64,000 nucleotides of DNA from Paraglomus occultum. Taxonomy: Eukaryota > Glomeromycota > Glomeromycetes > Paraglomerales > Paraglomeraceae. Of this stretch, positions 32,593 to 44,287 are shown piece after piece (within the stretch, counting starts at the first letter, position 1; each line of letters opens with the position of its first letter). Under the pieces are notes generated by a model, which saw only the letters and a program-made list of their open reading frames with translations, was not told where the DNA came from and did no database searches. The position numbers and the translations under genes were made by a program. Location of the stretch: assembly GCA_910592205.1 (NCBI GenBank), contig CAJVPJ010000011.1, positions 1 to 64,000 on the forward strand, written 5' to 3'.

Positions 32593-34364
32593 GCATATGT
32601 TGAATCAATCCACTTGTTGACCTGGTTACACACATATTTGGATATTTTTATTGAACATTTGGTAGTTCTTTTCTAGTTTATCAGTTCATCAGTTGAAAAT
32701 TTTGTATTTATTGTTACGGAACCTCTCCTTACATCATCTTTTCTTTTTTGCACACTTGCATATCAAATTGTAAATTATAAATACATGGACATGTTTGTTA
32801 TCATCTGCGCTTGTAACATATACATACGCTCAAATGCAAAGTGAAAAAATTTGGTCTGCTCTGTTGTTCGATGGGTGGGAGGTTCTTCTTCTGTATCGTG
32901 ATTCATTGCGAATCCGTCGATTGTGTTCAAACATTCGTCGTCGTTGTGCCTTATCGGAATGCATTATATGATGGATCAAAAAGGCTGTCATTCGGCACGT
33001 CTTTACGTCAGCTTGCACTTGACACAAACCAAATTTATCGTCCTACCTAGACCCAATGCATTTACAGTATCGCGCACGCGCTAGTCAAAGATTTGCAACA
33101 AGCAGCGAGGACCCGAGCTCAATGGGTTTTGTTCATGAAAACAATAATTCTAATTATGTGCACATTCATAGTATGAAATTGTATTAATATAAAATTTGTT
33201 AATATTAATTAATTAAAATAATATGTGTAACGTCAATCGTTTATTGAATGATGGCTGATGCGTGGCTGAGATATTATTAAGTAGCGTGACTTTCTTGAAT
33301 AAATGCGTGTGAGAACGCGCTGCTCATAAAAAATATATACAAGCCCATTACCATGTCCAACTATATTTGCTTACCATGTTCCGCCCTTATATTTTGGTAA
33401 ATAATTTCGATCCTCACTTTCATCATCTCGAATATTTAGGCTTGCCAAAATAAACGTTTGCTAAATCTCAAGGTCACACAACCGCTCTCCCTTGGTTATT
33501 GATTCCAGATAATAGCTTTTTTTTCGTAACTGTTAAGATTGCTTCTTTTTTTTTTTTGAATGTTTGCCTTGTGGTTAAAATCAGCAATTATATGCTTATC
33601 TTTTGCCTCAAACCGATATGAAACATCCAGCCAAACGATCACTTTCCTTATCAAGTGAATGGAAGACTAAACTTTCGTTTCTTGGGTTTCAAATTTATTT
33701 ATAAGACTCTTATTCATTCTGGTACCTCGGCTTGGCAATTGCATTACCAGTAGGCTCCGCCACCAATGCTTTGCAGAAACATAAGAATAGTGCTCTTGCA
33801 ATTAGATTGCGTTGTCTGATTGGTTGCCGTTGTATTCCCAATGACAGCTTACCATGTATGTTAATCATTCTCGTCCAAGTTTATGTGACAGCAGATCACG
33901 TTTATTCAAACACGTAATCATAAATTTCGCGACGTACTGTGATTACGCTGCATATGAGAAAATTTTACAATTTACATTGTCGAGATGTCATTGTGCCAAG
34001 TACGGGAATGTGTGCCGTTGGAATGCAATGTCATATATTGTATGGAAAATTAAATTGACTAAGCGTGAAAGCCGAAGTTACATAATTTCGAATCATGTGG
34101 GGTTAAACACGCAGATTAGAACAACAATGGCGTGGTGGCGCTGCTGCCCGGTTTTGTTGATTTTTGTCGGTTCCGTTGGTTCTGTTGCTGCATATCCATA
34201 CCTGATATTGATAACTCTCAACTACAGTTTTAAACTAGTATGATAATTTATTATTATTATAGACAATAAAAAGTAATTCGGAAATTCAATGTTTTAAACA
34301 AATATATACTATCTTTTGGATAAATTCATATTATAAATAAAGCTAGAAAGTATCAATAGTCTCT
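32593..34364. other. Intergenic stretch
   Basis: It contains one copy of dispersed repeat family B (33457-33505) and T-rich runs near 33520 and 33546. A plus-strand ORF of 129 codons at 33854-34243 has no recognised motif and Cys/Tyr-rich, unlikely composition. Confidence 0.5.
33457..33505 (+). repeat. Dispersed repeat family B, copy 2
   Basis: TTGCTAAATCTCAAGG followed by CCGCTCTCCC and GGTTATTGATTC aligns with the copies at 25393-25510 and 55949-56030. It is the shortest and most diverged copy. Confidence 0.5.
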
Positions 34365-35279
34365 TTATCGTAGCGGATATGAACGCATAGACATGGTATA
34401 ACTAGTCCGATCTACAGACTTGCTATCCGGAATATTATGACATCTGATAAATTCCAAGGCAACGTTGCCCAATTTACTCTTCCACTCTTCCAAAGGATAG
34501 TCATCGAAATTACACCTAACGAATCTAATGACTTCCAAAGTGTTCCTCTTTTGTAATAATGTATCCATAATCACATGGCTAACTTTGCCGAATATTTTCA
34601 ATTTTATCACCTTTATTCGTTTCTGATTCAAAATAATGTCCGCAATTTGACCATGACTTTGCAGGTGTTTGGCTTTCGGATTGATATCAGTCAATCCAGG
34701 CACACTTACTGTTAGAGAGACAAGCCCCCTGGTGTGCCCAAGGTTTCCAATAGGCCATCTTTCCGACTGTTGTAATATTAATTCAGTTCTGAACATACAG
34801 ACTAGGTCGAGTGTCTTCAACCTCTTTGCCTCATTTATGAACATGAAGAGCAGCGCTGCATATATTCCCGCATATTCTGTTAGGGCCACAGGTACAGCTG
34901 CAGTGTCAAAACTATTGATAACACTATTGAACAATGCCTCATCAGATAAATATTCTAGATAGGAATAATAATTGAAGAGCGGCTTGAATTCATTAGGAAA
35001 CTTTTCCTTCAAATCAGGAAACGCTTCTCGCATTGACGCAGGAAGAGAGGCCAAGTATGTGTCGATTGGCATATAAGCCAAGTCTTGTTTTGGGCTACTT
35101 GTTGTTGGAGGTACGGACCGTCTTTGATAAAGTGCGAGCGGGCTTCGATAAAGAATTGGAACGGTCGCCTTACACCATGCTCTGTTTACAAATAGGCAAT
35201 TAAAAAGACTAAAGTAATTGTCGTCCAGATGCCTGATTATGTCTGACAATAGTTCAATTGGGAGTACTGGATTCGGCAT
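34365..35279 (-). CDS. F-box protein, short single-exon
   Basis: A single exon of 304 residues. Residues 4-45 match an F-box: PVLPIELLSDIIRHLDD, then NYFSLFNCLFVNRAWCKATV. The rest is leucine-rich and helical without clear LRR repeats that I can count; it ends with a degenerate repeat-like part (LEVIRFVRCNFDDYPLEEW). F-box proteins couple substrates to SCF ubiquitin ligases through Skp1; the substrate is unknown. Glomeromycotina carry large F-box families, and many members are 400-500 residues, so this may be a C-terminally shortened copy. No intron is seen. Confidence 0.8.
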   Translation of the reverse strand: MPNPVLPIELLSDIIRHLDDNYFSLFNCLFVNRAWCKATVPILYRSPLALYQRRSVPPTTSSPKQDLAYMPIDTYLASLPASMREAFPDLKEKFPNEFKPLFNYYSYLEYLSDEALFNSVINSFDTAAVPVALTEYAGIYAALLFMFINEAKRLKTLDLVCMFRTELILQQSERWPIGNLGHTRGLVSLTVSVPGLTDINPKAKHLQSHGQIADIILNQKRIKVIKLKIFGKVSHVIMDTLLQKRNTLEVIRFVRCNFDDYPLEEWKSKLGNVALEFIRCHNIPDSKSVDRTSYTMSMRSYPLR

Positions 35280-35715
35280 AATAATGGTGGGGGTTACAAA
35301 GTGTAAAAAATAAGTCGAAGTGAATGGGGGGAGAGGGAAGAATCCCTTTTAATACTCAACATCAAGTTTCCTGTGCCTCATTACAAACTTGGCACACATT
35401 GTCTTTATTGTCATTTGTAATTTGTAATGTTTCACTTGTTCCTGCGCAGTTATCTAAACAGAGAAAGGATTGACGCCTACGTGCACGATATGCGCCAGAA
35501 TTAAAATATCATACAAATTGCAATTAGCCAATACCAATCGTTACTTTGTGGTTAGGGTTCAGCAGATCAAGCTCTATTTTTATAACTGAACTTTGACAAT
35601 GGTTCAAACAATAGTAATGGTACAATTATAACTGTCACACGTAATCGTCATATATCCACCACGTGCATCATCCGAAACCGTGCGATAAATACTTTTACTT
35701 TGCTTTCTTTTTCCG

Positions 35716-38695
35716 ATGCGATCAAAAGCGGATTGGGTTGAGCTTATAAGACAGACAATAGGCGGATTGGATGAAAGCGTTATAGCCATTATTAATGTTA
35801 TCCATACGTTTATAACAACAATTGATCACGAGACGATCTATTCGAATATCCCTAGAACGAAAGGAATAGTGTTATCGGGTAAACCAGGAACGGGCAAGAC
35901 TGCTCTTGCTTTGCGAATAGCCGAAACTTCAGAATTGCCATATTATGTTGTTAACTGTCCTGATCTATTCAGAGTTGGTTAGTATTCCAAAATTGAAAGA
36001 GATAGAGCATGAAATCGTATATGACTGTAGATATGACTCTGTTTATAGACGAAGGGGCTGCTGAGAAGCATCTAATACAAAAGTTTGCAGATGCTCTGCA
36101 AAATCGTGTATCCATCCTCATTATGGACGAAATTGATATAATAGCTGATCGATCCGTATGTCGGCGACCAGGTAAGATTAATCGTGTTAACTCCCACTTT
36201 TTAAAACGTAATTTAATATATATTGTCTTTTTACAGACATGGAGGCCAAGCTATATTCAATTTTCATTAAAGCGATCGATTCATTGAATGGCACTACGAG
36301 TGACGGTCGATTATCGAATCAAGTATTTATAATAGGTAAGAATGGCCATATTCAGTGACTACTGGATAAATTATCAATTAACATGAAATCATTTCTTAGG
36401 ACTGACCAATAGACTCAATGTGATCAGTGAAAGTCTTTTGCGTTCTGGGAGACTGGATCGTGTCTTTGATCTCGTGATTAGAACGCCAGAACAGAGACTA
36501 AGGATTCTCGAAATAATGACCAAGAGTATGCGATTCCACGTCTTTTTGACTATGAAACCGTTTGATATATTTTTAATAAGATGGATTATCTCGACAATAG
36601 AGATTCCAATGTGCAACGAGGATCGCGAGTCGATTCTATCACATGTCAGTCGAACAACTCATGGATTCGTTGCTTCTGATTTGGGATATCTTTGTTCACA
36701 AGTCGTTATGCAACTAGTCAATGATGCAGCGAACTCATCTAATCCAGGAGAGGTAAGCGTCTCGCAATAAGTGTAAATTCTTGGGAAACCCGAATTAACT
36801 TGTCTCACTAATAATAACATAGGTGCTTGCAACAAAAGATCGTTTTTATGATTTGCTTCAAACAGTAAAGCCATCAGGGATAAATGAATTTCAAACAAAG
36901 GTACGGCAGCATGTGTGAATCGTGATGTGCACTCAAATTTTTGCTTACCTAGATTTTCTTTTTGTTTAGATTCCATTGGTTCGCTTCTCGGATATTTATG
37001 GTCTTGATGACGTCATTGAAGAATTGAAGGTATTTGTAGCAGATATTGAAATAACAACTATCTTATGGAAATTCGATTAATATATTGTAAATATCAGACG
37101 TCGATAATCGAACCATTTAATAACCCGGATGAATTTATTAGACTTGGCATACGCCCGCCACGCGGAATATTAATTTATGGCCCTCCAGGGGTGGGCAAGA
37201 CTATGTTATGTTGTGCGATAGCTATTTAAACCGGAATCAATTATATGCTAGTCGAGGTTGGTCAATTATATATGAACAATTCACAAAGTTTTGACAGTGC
37301 AAATATCCCAGCACGTGGCGGGTATAAAAAGATTGGCAATTCTTCAATGGTCTATTGATGCGTGCAAATCATCATGTGTGACGTCTCGCTCTAGAAAATG
37401 TAGAGTTAATAGACAAAACCGGTTATTTGGATCGAGATTTCTAGCCAAGCCTATAAGCAATCTGTTAACCAACGGGTAATTTTGAAACCAAAAAGAAGAC
37501 TTTTATGTTCAACTGATCAAAGGAACCAATCTTTTCACACTCTACTCCACACGTTTTAAAAACAAGTTACAGTGGTTAGGAGATAACGTCACTATGTCAA
37601 AACTTATTCTCCGTAATATATGTATTATAATATTTAAAAGACGAGAAATTTTTCCAGGCTTCTCGGTTACGTTCCAAGATTGTCGGTGAATCAGAGAAAA
37701 ATATTTGTAATATCTTTGCACAAGCAAAGTCTTTATCCCCATGTATCTTATTTATTGATCAGGTATAATTTTAAGATTACTAGTGTTTTACAAATATTCA
37801 TGACACTAACTCCAATAATTGTTAGATTGATGTCATCGCACCGTCTCGCGGAACGAAATTAACATCAGAGAACACAAGTGATCGAACAGTAACTTGTTTA
37901 TTGACTGGTAAGACTTGAGCATACCTAAACACAATTTTTGTCTGTCTGGCTCTTATCGACTAAATCGCGTGTTTGTAGAAATGGATGGTATTTTTTCAAC
38001 TAGTCAACCAAGTAATACAACCATTGATGTGCTTGTAATTGCTGGTAAAGAAACGGAGAATCCCAAATTTCTGAAAATTAGTAAACTCGAATTAACTACT
38101 TACACAATTGGTTTGACCTAGTTACTAATCGACCACATATTTTGGATCATGCAATATTAAGGCCTGGTCGTTTAGATCAACACGTATACATTGCTCCGCC
38201 TGACATTGAGGTAATTATTCGCGATAATTATTGTGAATGCACGCCGTCCAACTATATTAAACAATTCATCATCTCTCAATTAGCAACGTCAAGCAATATT
38301 TGCAGAAAAGTTCAAGACGACTCCTGCTTCAATTTCGGACGAACAGATGGCCGATTTAATACAAGCTACTCAAGGATATTCAGGTTTAAATATGGCTTGT
38401 GACACAGTCAACAAGTGTCAGCATTCCGTTAACGTTTGTGTTCTACACGTAGGTGCTGATATAGACAATATCTGTCGCGAGGCTGCTCTGATAAGTCTAA
38501 AAGAGAATATCGATGCAGAACACGTACGTGTTATTCTGACGGTCTCGTTAGTTTTGCGAATGGCCACCGCGCATGTATAAAATTTTCATGTTGACCGTTA
38601 CTGTATTACAGATTACATATGCACACTTGGAGACGGCGCGTAGTTCGTGTAAACCCTCTTTGTCAGGATATCAAGAAGTACATCCATATAACTGA
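35716..38695 (+). pseudogene. Tandem AAA+ ATPase, AFG2/Cdc48-like, with in-frame stop
   Basis: Fifteen exons join in phase: 35716-35977, 36049-36171, 36237-36335, 36400-36525, 36601-36752, 36823-36900, 36970-37029, 37098-37256, 37658-37762, 37826-37907, 37979-38044, 38122-38210, 38284-38383, 38453-38523, 38612-38695 (551 sense codons). Domain 1 has Walker A GKPGTGKT, Walker B ILIMDEID and LRSGRLDR. Domain 2 has GPPGVGKT, then a TAA at 37227-37229 where the family has a sense codon, ILFIDQID with Gln for the catalytic Glu, and LRPGRLDQ. The C-terminus (ending CKPSLSGYQEVHPYN) recalls SPATA5L1/AFG2B. There is no N-terminal domain. AFG2 enzymes strip Rlp24 from pre-60S particles. All other exons are intact, so loss is recent, or the stop is read through or an assembly error. 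Confidence 0.8.
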
Positions 38696-38783
38696 GTCTG
38701 TAATTTACAGACGTCAGAATAGGGAAAGATTTTTATAATGTGTCTGCCAGATACCTAAAACTTTTTGATCTCTACTACTACAG

Positions 38784-39774
38784 AAAGTGGGAAAACACTT
38801 CAAGAAGGCAATTCAGGTCTCATTTGAAAGTGACATTGATGATGAACAATTCAGGCTCTTTTGTGAAAAGGTCTTACTTGATTTGTAAGTTCTCTCTTCT
38901 TATTTTCCCCTAAACAATATCAATGGGTAATTTATAGCGAGTATGCTAAAAGCCAATTTTTTCTTCAACAAAGTACAATACTGTAGACATTCACCCAGTA
39001 ACATCAATGGACATAAGTGAGCAGAAGTTTATTATATACCACATTGCACCACTTTTCAAATTCTATGAGACAACCTTTGGAACAGTAAAATTTGAGTGGA
39101 TTGAAACACATGAGCGGGCTACAAAGATGGCAAAGTCAGAGACAAACTCTGGAATGGTCAAAGTGGATGCAAAGGGAGTTCGCCTGTCTGATAATCAAGA
39201 AGTTTGGCATCTTGAAGTGGCTGGGCCACCTTTGCATCCCACTACAGATCACACTGTTGGAGATGCAAAAAAAACACTTAGGACAGACATCTTTAATTTG
39301 GTGTCATTATTGAAGAATCATTTGGATTGTAAGATTGAGCTTGCAGTTAAGTTGAAGGTGTTTAGTAGTCTTGTTGTAGGTAAGTGCCAACTTGTAGTCA
39401 TGACAGCTAATGCTGGTAATTTGGAAATACTAATACTGAAAGCTTCTCAGAGAACAGGCTAACTTTATATTCAATGAATATACTTGAAAATGGGGAATTT
39501 TTTGCAACTGAGTTGGCCACTGTTACCATACCTTTTACATTCAGTAGCCATACAAAATACAATAGAATTCTCCGCTTAATGGCCATATTTCATGTAGGGC
39601 ATTGGACCAAAAATTATGACATTGCATGTTTTCTCCTCCAGCTATTCATGGTTTTCTTTTTTGTAGGATGAATTGGTGAAACAAGATGCGATTTTAGATG
39701 AGATGGATCAGGAAGTGCTGTTGCTTGAAGGCAAATCTGTTTGTGATGTCTTGCAATTGCCCATTGGCATATAA
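38784..39774 (+). CDS. Unknown multi-exon gene, 5'-truncated copy
   Basis: Coding exons 38784-38884, 38974-39379, 39451-39593 and 39667-39774 contain well-formed protein (FYETTFGTVKFEWIETHERA; SETNSGMVKVDAKGVRLSD; FATELATVTIPFTFSS; EMDQEVLLLEGKSVCDVLQL) with a stop at 39772. Exon joins 2/3 and 3/4 keep frame. The first join (38884 to 38974) does not with GT-AG sites: it needs one extra base, so a small indel is likely, or exon A ends earlier at 38870. Only 88 bp separate it from the AAA gene, leaving no room for N-terminal exons or a promoter. The style is that of repeated lineage-specific families in these fungi, but I recognise no domain. Confidence 0.6.
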
Positions 39775-40437
39775 TAATCTTTAGCATTATTTATTTCGCA
39801 AAAACACCTTTCATTCGGGCTCGTTGGGCTCTTTTTCTTTCTTTAGGACTGGATTCTCGATCGAGGTGATACTTGCGGGCTCCCGGACGAGGTTTAATTA
39901 GTCCTAACAGCCCCCGTCCGGATAATTACATTGTATTGAGACAAATAACAATCGCGATTGCCCACCAGGAAAATTTAAAGAACTTTTCTTATTTAGGAAG
40001 AACTTGAACTTTGGTTCTGAATCCCTAGTTAAAGGAGTTAGAAGAAATTCGTAATAGTTTGGGTTCCATTGCTAAGTCTTTGCTCTGCATGTATGTGAAT
40101 AAATAAAAGTCTTACCAAGAGGTTGTCAGCCATTTTAAAACGTCTGGGTATTGTAATGTTTATGGGCCATAATTTCAGTCCAACGTGACTTGTGATTAAA
40201 ACTATCAAATTTTAGTGATTTAGATTGATTGTGTTGGAGAATGAAGTTGATACTTTGTCAATCCAGTGTTGCCTTCAGTAGGTGCGGAAGCAATTGCGAC
40301 TTGTTTTCAAGTTCCGTAATATCTCGACACGTCAGTCGATCATCATTTCGTTACTCAATTCCATATTGCATGATACACTAACGAGTTCAATTACATCGAT
40401 GTTGAAATGTTTTTGATGCCGAACTCTACGAAAGCGA
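39775..40437. other. Intergenic stretch, nothing seen
   Basis: About 660 bp before the GIY-YIG gene; no ORF or repeat is supported apart from a weak similarity of 40058-40085 to 55790-55820 (TAGTTTGGGTTCC). Confidence 0.4.
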
Positions 40438-41100
40438 ATGGGTAACAATCCAAAGATCATAAGTGGTGTCTACATACTTCAAAAAGTTTTAAAGGGCAAA
40501 GCACATATCGGAGTTACAGGAAATCTGAGCGTATCGTGTACCCAATGCGACTATATTCTTTCCTTTGTTTCACTTATCTTCTGCCATCCATTCTAACATT
40601 TGCTATCCTTGTGTCCAACCTCAGCATCGGCTCGCCCAGCATAACCATGAAGCATATGGTAATAATGAAGCAGGTTACTTGGGCGGCAAATGGAGGCCTG
40701 TTCTGGCAATAACGGGTTTCGATACTCATAAGGAAGTAGAAAATTTTGAAGCTCTCCTTCGTGATCGGGTACAAGCTAACATTACATCCCGTCTTGAACT
40801 TGAGGAATGTAGTGGAGGTACACCCAAAGGCGTATTAAGACGAATTCTTACTGCCAGACATCTATTAATTCTGAAAAAGATGAAAAGTGGGAAATGAGAA
40901 GAACTGACAGAAAGTATATTCTTTATTGGATGGTTGCGGATGAGTTACAGTTGGCACAACTGAGGAAAGGGTGGGGAACAAAGGATAGGGTCGTTGTGCA
41001 CGAAGATTTGGATCCAGATGTGTTAACGCAGTATAAGCCAGCTCCTCGTCTTGCGGGAAAGAAATTTTTTAAATATCAGCGTACAGAAGAAATAAAATGA
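40438..41100 (+). pseudogene. GIY-YIG nuclease-like gene with probable frameshift
   Basis: Exon 1 (40438-40530) encodes SGVYILQKVLKGKAHIGVTG, a GIY...YIG-type motif with His in place of the second Tyr. Exon 2 begins at 40625 after a 94-bp intron with a TTCTAACAT branch site, and reads RLAQHNHEAYG, GKWRPVLAITGF and FEALLRD, the order expected of Slx1-like GIY-YIG domains (basic/Asn motif, then Glu). The frame closes at 40897. A second frame from about 40870 to 41100 continues as protein (KWEMRRTDRKYILYWMVADE), so a 1-base indel near 40865-40885 probably broke the gene. An alternative is an 89-bp intron (donor after RDR, acceptor CCAG at about 40857), which would drop a plausible segment. No RING is seen. 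Confidence 0.65.
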
Positions 41101-42128
41101 AATTAGATTCGATGTAGTAGATATAAATCTTGAGGTTGGTATTTTAGGCGTTCGATTCGATATTACCTACGATTAATTTGACATGGATCAGTTGCATTGG
41201 GTTCAGTAATATAGACTAAAAAGTCTTAATAACTACCCGTAGCGAGTGGGATGAATTCATGTCATCCAGACTACCGTATCAAAAATTGGATCACATTGCG
41301 CCGATTCCCCTTTTATTGTCATTCGAGCTACACTTGAATCACGTCTCGTTCTCTTGCATACGCGCGTGCGTCTATTTCACTATTCTGGTGACAAAAAATC
41401 GGTTTACTGTTATTGGTTGCGGGTAGTGAATGCGTCGATTAGAGTATGTTGTATGGTTGCCACATAGTATACTGCATATCAGGAATGACTTGTTGTTTGA
41501 CTAAAGATATATAATAGGGTGAGTATGGTCTTCTTATTAAATCAGCTTGAGCTAATCAGGAGAGTGTTGAACCGGAACTGCCAGCCGTGTCTATGATTTG
41601 GTAAGCAGGAGTGTGAGAAACTTGTCGCCTTTCTAATTTACAGTTACTGAGAAGTTTGAATCGGGTCAGTATCAATTAATTGGACTTTCTTTTTAAGATG
41701 GTTAAGATAGACGTCAGGTCAATCAGGTTTTTTCTTTGGTTCAGGTTTCCTGACTACCGTGTCTAATTTTCTTACAGTATATTACTCTTCTGACGACTGC
41801 TGTTACATATATTAAATGGATATCTACATATAATTATACCACTTTAGTTAATATCTGTAGACATTATCGGTGTTAAGCATTCTTCGATGTTTTTGTATCG
41901 AGCTGAGAATTTTAAAGCAATGCGTTACCCACTTTATGTAAAACTTGGGATTGGAATTTTTTGTTACCGGAAGAAACTGTTTATACACATTTGTAAACGC
42001 TTCCAATGATCTGAATTACCAGTTTTAATATGCGCACCAAGGCTTTCGTACCCTACAACAATATTTATTGATTAAATCATTCAGCGGCTGTCGCAAGTTC
42101 CTTGCAAGACGATGTCGTTACTTTATTT
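41101..42128. other. Intergenic stretch, nothing seen
   Basis: About 1 kb of AT-rich sequence without supported ORF, RNA gene or repeat. Confidence 0.45.
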
Positions 42129-42455
42129 CTATGAAGCCTTGTTATGGGAATCTCGTATGCAAAGTGTTGATCGTACGTTGACACTTGTAGTCGCAAATAA
42201 AGATTTGACATCACATTGCATTGGACCATACTTACGTGGTGCTAAGTTGGAAACTGCAGAGTTTGTGTCTGCAAGGATGCCAAATACATCATCACGCAAT
42301 TCCCAAAGTGCTTGACGGATTGCCCCTGCTGTTTTGCATTCTTCAGCTCCAGTCCTGGAATTTAACGCTATACTGATGGTTTTCTTATTGCTTGCACGCA
42401 ATAAAAAAGAATTATTGTTTTTAGCCGTCATCGCTCCCATACATTGACCCAACAT
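42129..42455 (-). CDS. Candidate small gene or first exon, unknown product
   Basis: An ATG at 42455 opens 108 codons starting MLGQCMGAMTAKNNNSFLLR and including GAIRQALWELRDDVFGILAD, with the composition of a real protein. A very good splice donor (C|GTAAGTATGG) occurs after SNLAP at about 42245, and acceptors follow near 42130 and 42090; using either gives a protein of only about 75 residues. Both the unspliced and spliced readings are possible. I do not recognise the family. Confidence 0.4.
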   Translation of the reverse strand: MLGQCMGAMTAKNNNSFLLRASNKKTISIALNSRTGAEECKTAGAIRQALWELRDDVFGILADTNSAVSNLAPRKYGPMQCDVKSLFATTSVNVRSTLCIRDSHNKAS

Positions 42456-43293
42456 GATAAATTAGTTCAGAGATGAAGCTTGGACCTAGAGTCAATAGTC
42501 TCATCTACTGTCACAAACTTCAGCAATCAAAATGCATTCTCTCAGGACTGAAAATTTGAGAGCATGGCAATTATGAATGATATATGAATGAATTTGTATT
42601 AGTAAATACGTACTATCATCAAATAATATGTTTATTGTACTTTACACATGACCATTGCATAAAGGCCTCTTCCTCTTTAATATACCTTCTCAAGAATATT
42701 CATCTTTCAACTCAGCCTGTTTGAGTTTTCTCATTATAGTAAACACACAGATAAAACTTATATTTCCAAGACCTTGTTCTTTTTGAAACAATTGGTGTTT
42801 ATTTAAAGACGATGTCTTAATACAGTTGTCAAGCTAGCAATTAATTTAAAAATTGTCACAATAAATGAAATAATTATTACAATAGTTAGAATTTACCCGT
42901 AAAATATATTATGCACCAATGCTAATATACAAAAGCAATTCAAAATATAATCTGATGTAAAATATCAAGATTGATTCACTAATGCCTGATGTCATGTAAA
43001 ATCATGCAGACTTGACAGTGTAGCTTGCATGTACAAAGAATGTGCATTTATCACTAAATTCCTGAGGTTGGAAATTTGCACTTATAGAGTTGAAGTAACT
43101 CATACCACATTTATGTACCTTTCAAATTATGCAATCCTGTCATCACTGATTGGCCAGGTCAGTTTTTTATTCAGAAGCTGTTGTTCAACAATTCATTCTG
43201 CAAAATAGATCTATTCCTCAATTTGTCAAATCATTTCTGCCTGTAATGGGGTCCACTTCATGTATCATTGAATGCTTGTGAGCTTGTTTTTTT
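42456..43293. other. AT-rich stretch, probably 5' part of a transposon
   Basis: No ORF is supported. It lies directly upstream of the TE-style coding remnant at 43294-44287 and may be its leader. Confidence 0.35.
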
Positions 43294-44287
43294 TTGAAAA
43301 ATTCATTTTTATTTAATGATATTTACAAAGGTATATTTGGTAAGCATAAAGATATGGGTAAGAAGCTGAGACCATGGAGAATTGATTTAATTCTCCACAT
43401 CATTAATATTAATATGGCATGGGCTTATATAGCTGATGATATTTTTTTAAAATTCAGTCACATGTGCAAAAATATTGAATTTTTTATATCTAACTGATCT
43501 ATTATATATTAAGTAATTTAATTCCTCTAGTTCTTGATGTATATGCTGTACATCACCAGGAAGGTAATTGGTGGGCTTATGAACAAGCTTGTATGCATTG
43601 CTGGAGTGATCTTTTTCTCCAGTTTGATCAGAGAAATTATAAGCATGCTCCTTTGATGTTTTTTTCTGATACTTTTTATTGGATGGAGACTGGTCATCCA
43701 ATATTTAATATGTTTACTAATAATCTTGCTTCAATAAGTGACTGTCCTGTAGAAATCGCACACAGTATTATCAGATGACGTACTGCTAAATTTTTTACAG
43801 CTCAACAGTTACAGAAGGAAGCCCATTTCATTTTCCAACAGTGGCATAATAATGCCTTTCAACACACTTCATAAACTCCATAAAATATCCATATGCACCA
43901 AAGCAACTACACATGCTTTCTAAAAAGTGTGCAGTATGGCTTTTGGAGACATTCAGAAAAATATACCAAACACATAATGAGCATCCATTGATTACTGAAA
44001 CATCATCTGATTGTATTAACACTTATCAATTACCATCATTTGATTATTATTATAAGATAACAGATCATCATCTTCTGAGGGGTTTTGTTACTTGCAGAAA
44101 ACCTGATACATCTATTATATTACTATGCTATGTGATTTCAAAATTATGCAATCAACTGAATAATTTATGTGATGGCAAAATTTTGGCATGCGGGCATGGT
44201 TATCATAATCATTGCTTGCAACAATGTCAAAATAAATGTGTTAGATGTTTGGAATATCTTCAGGAAGAGATAAAAAAGAATGTTTGA
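43294..44287 (+). pseudogene. TE-style ORF remnant ending in a RING-like zinc motif
   Basis: Broken plus-strand frames form one decayed protein. 43531-43778 reads QEGNWWAYEQACMHCWSDLF and ...FNMFTNNLASISDCPVEIAHS, stops at TGA 43776-43778, and continues in the same frame with TAQQLQKEAHFIFQQWHNNA to 43874. A second frame, 43913-44287, gives KKCAVWLLETFRKIYQTHNE and ends with a Cys/His cluster: C-x5-C-G-H-x-Y-H-x2-C, then C-x2-C (about 44168-44257), like a RING finger. The copy of the 39-bp dispersed repeat 395 bp downstream may mark the end of the same element. At least one stop and one frameshift make it non-functional. The family is not identified. Confidence 0.6.

Noticed and set aside
33854..34243. 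Plus-strand ORF of 129 codons
   Set aside because: Random-looking composition, no neighbours in phase, no recognised motif.
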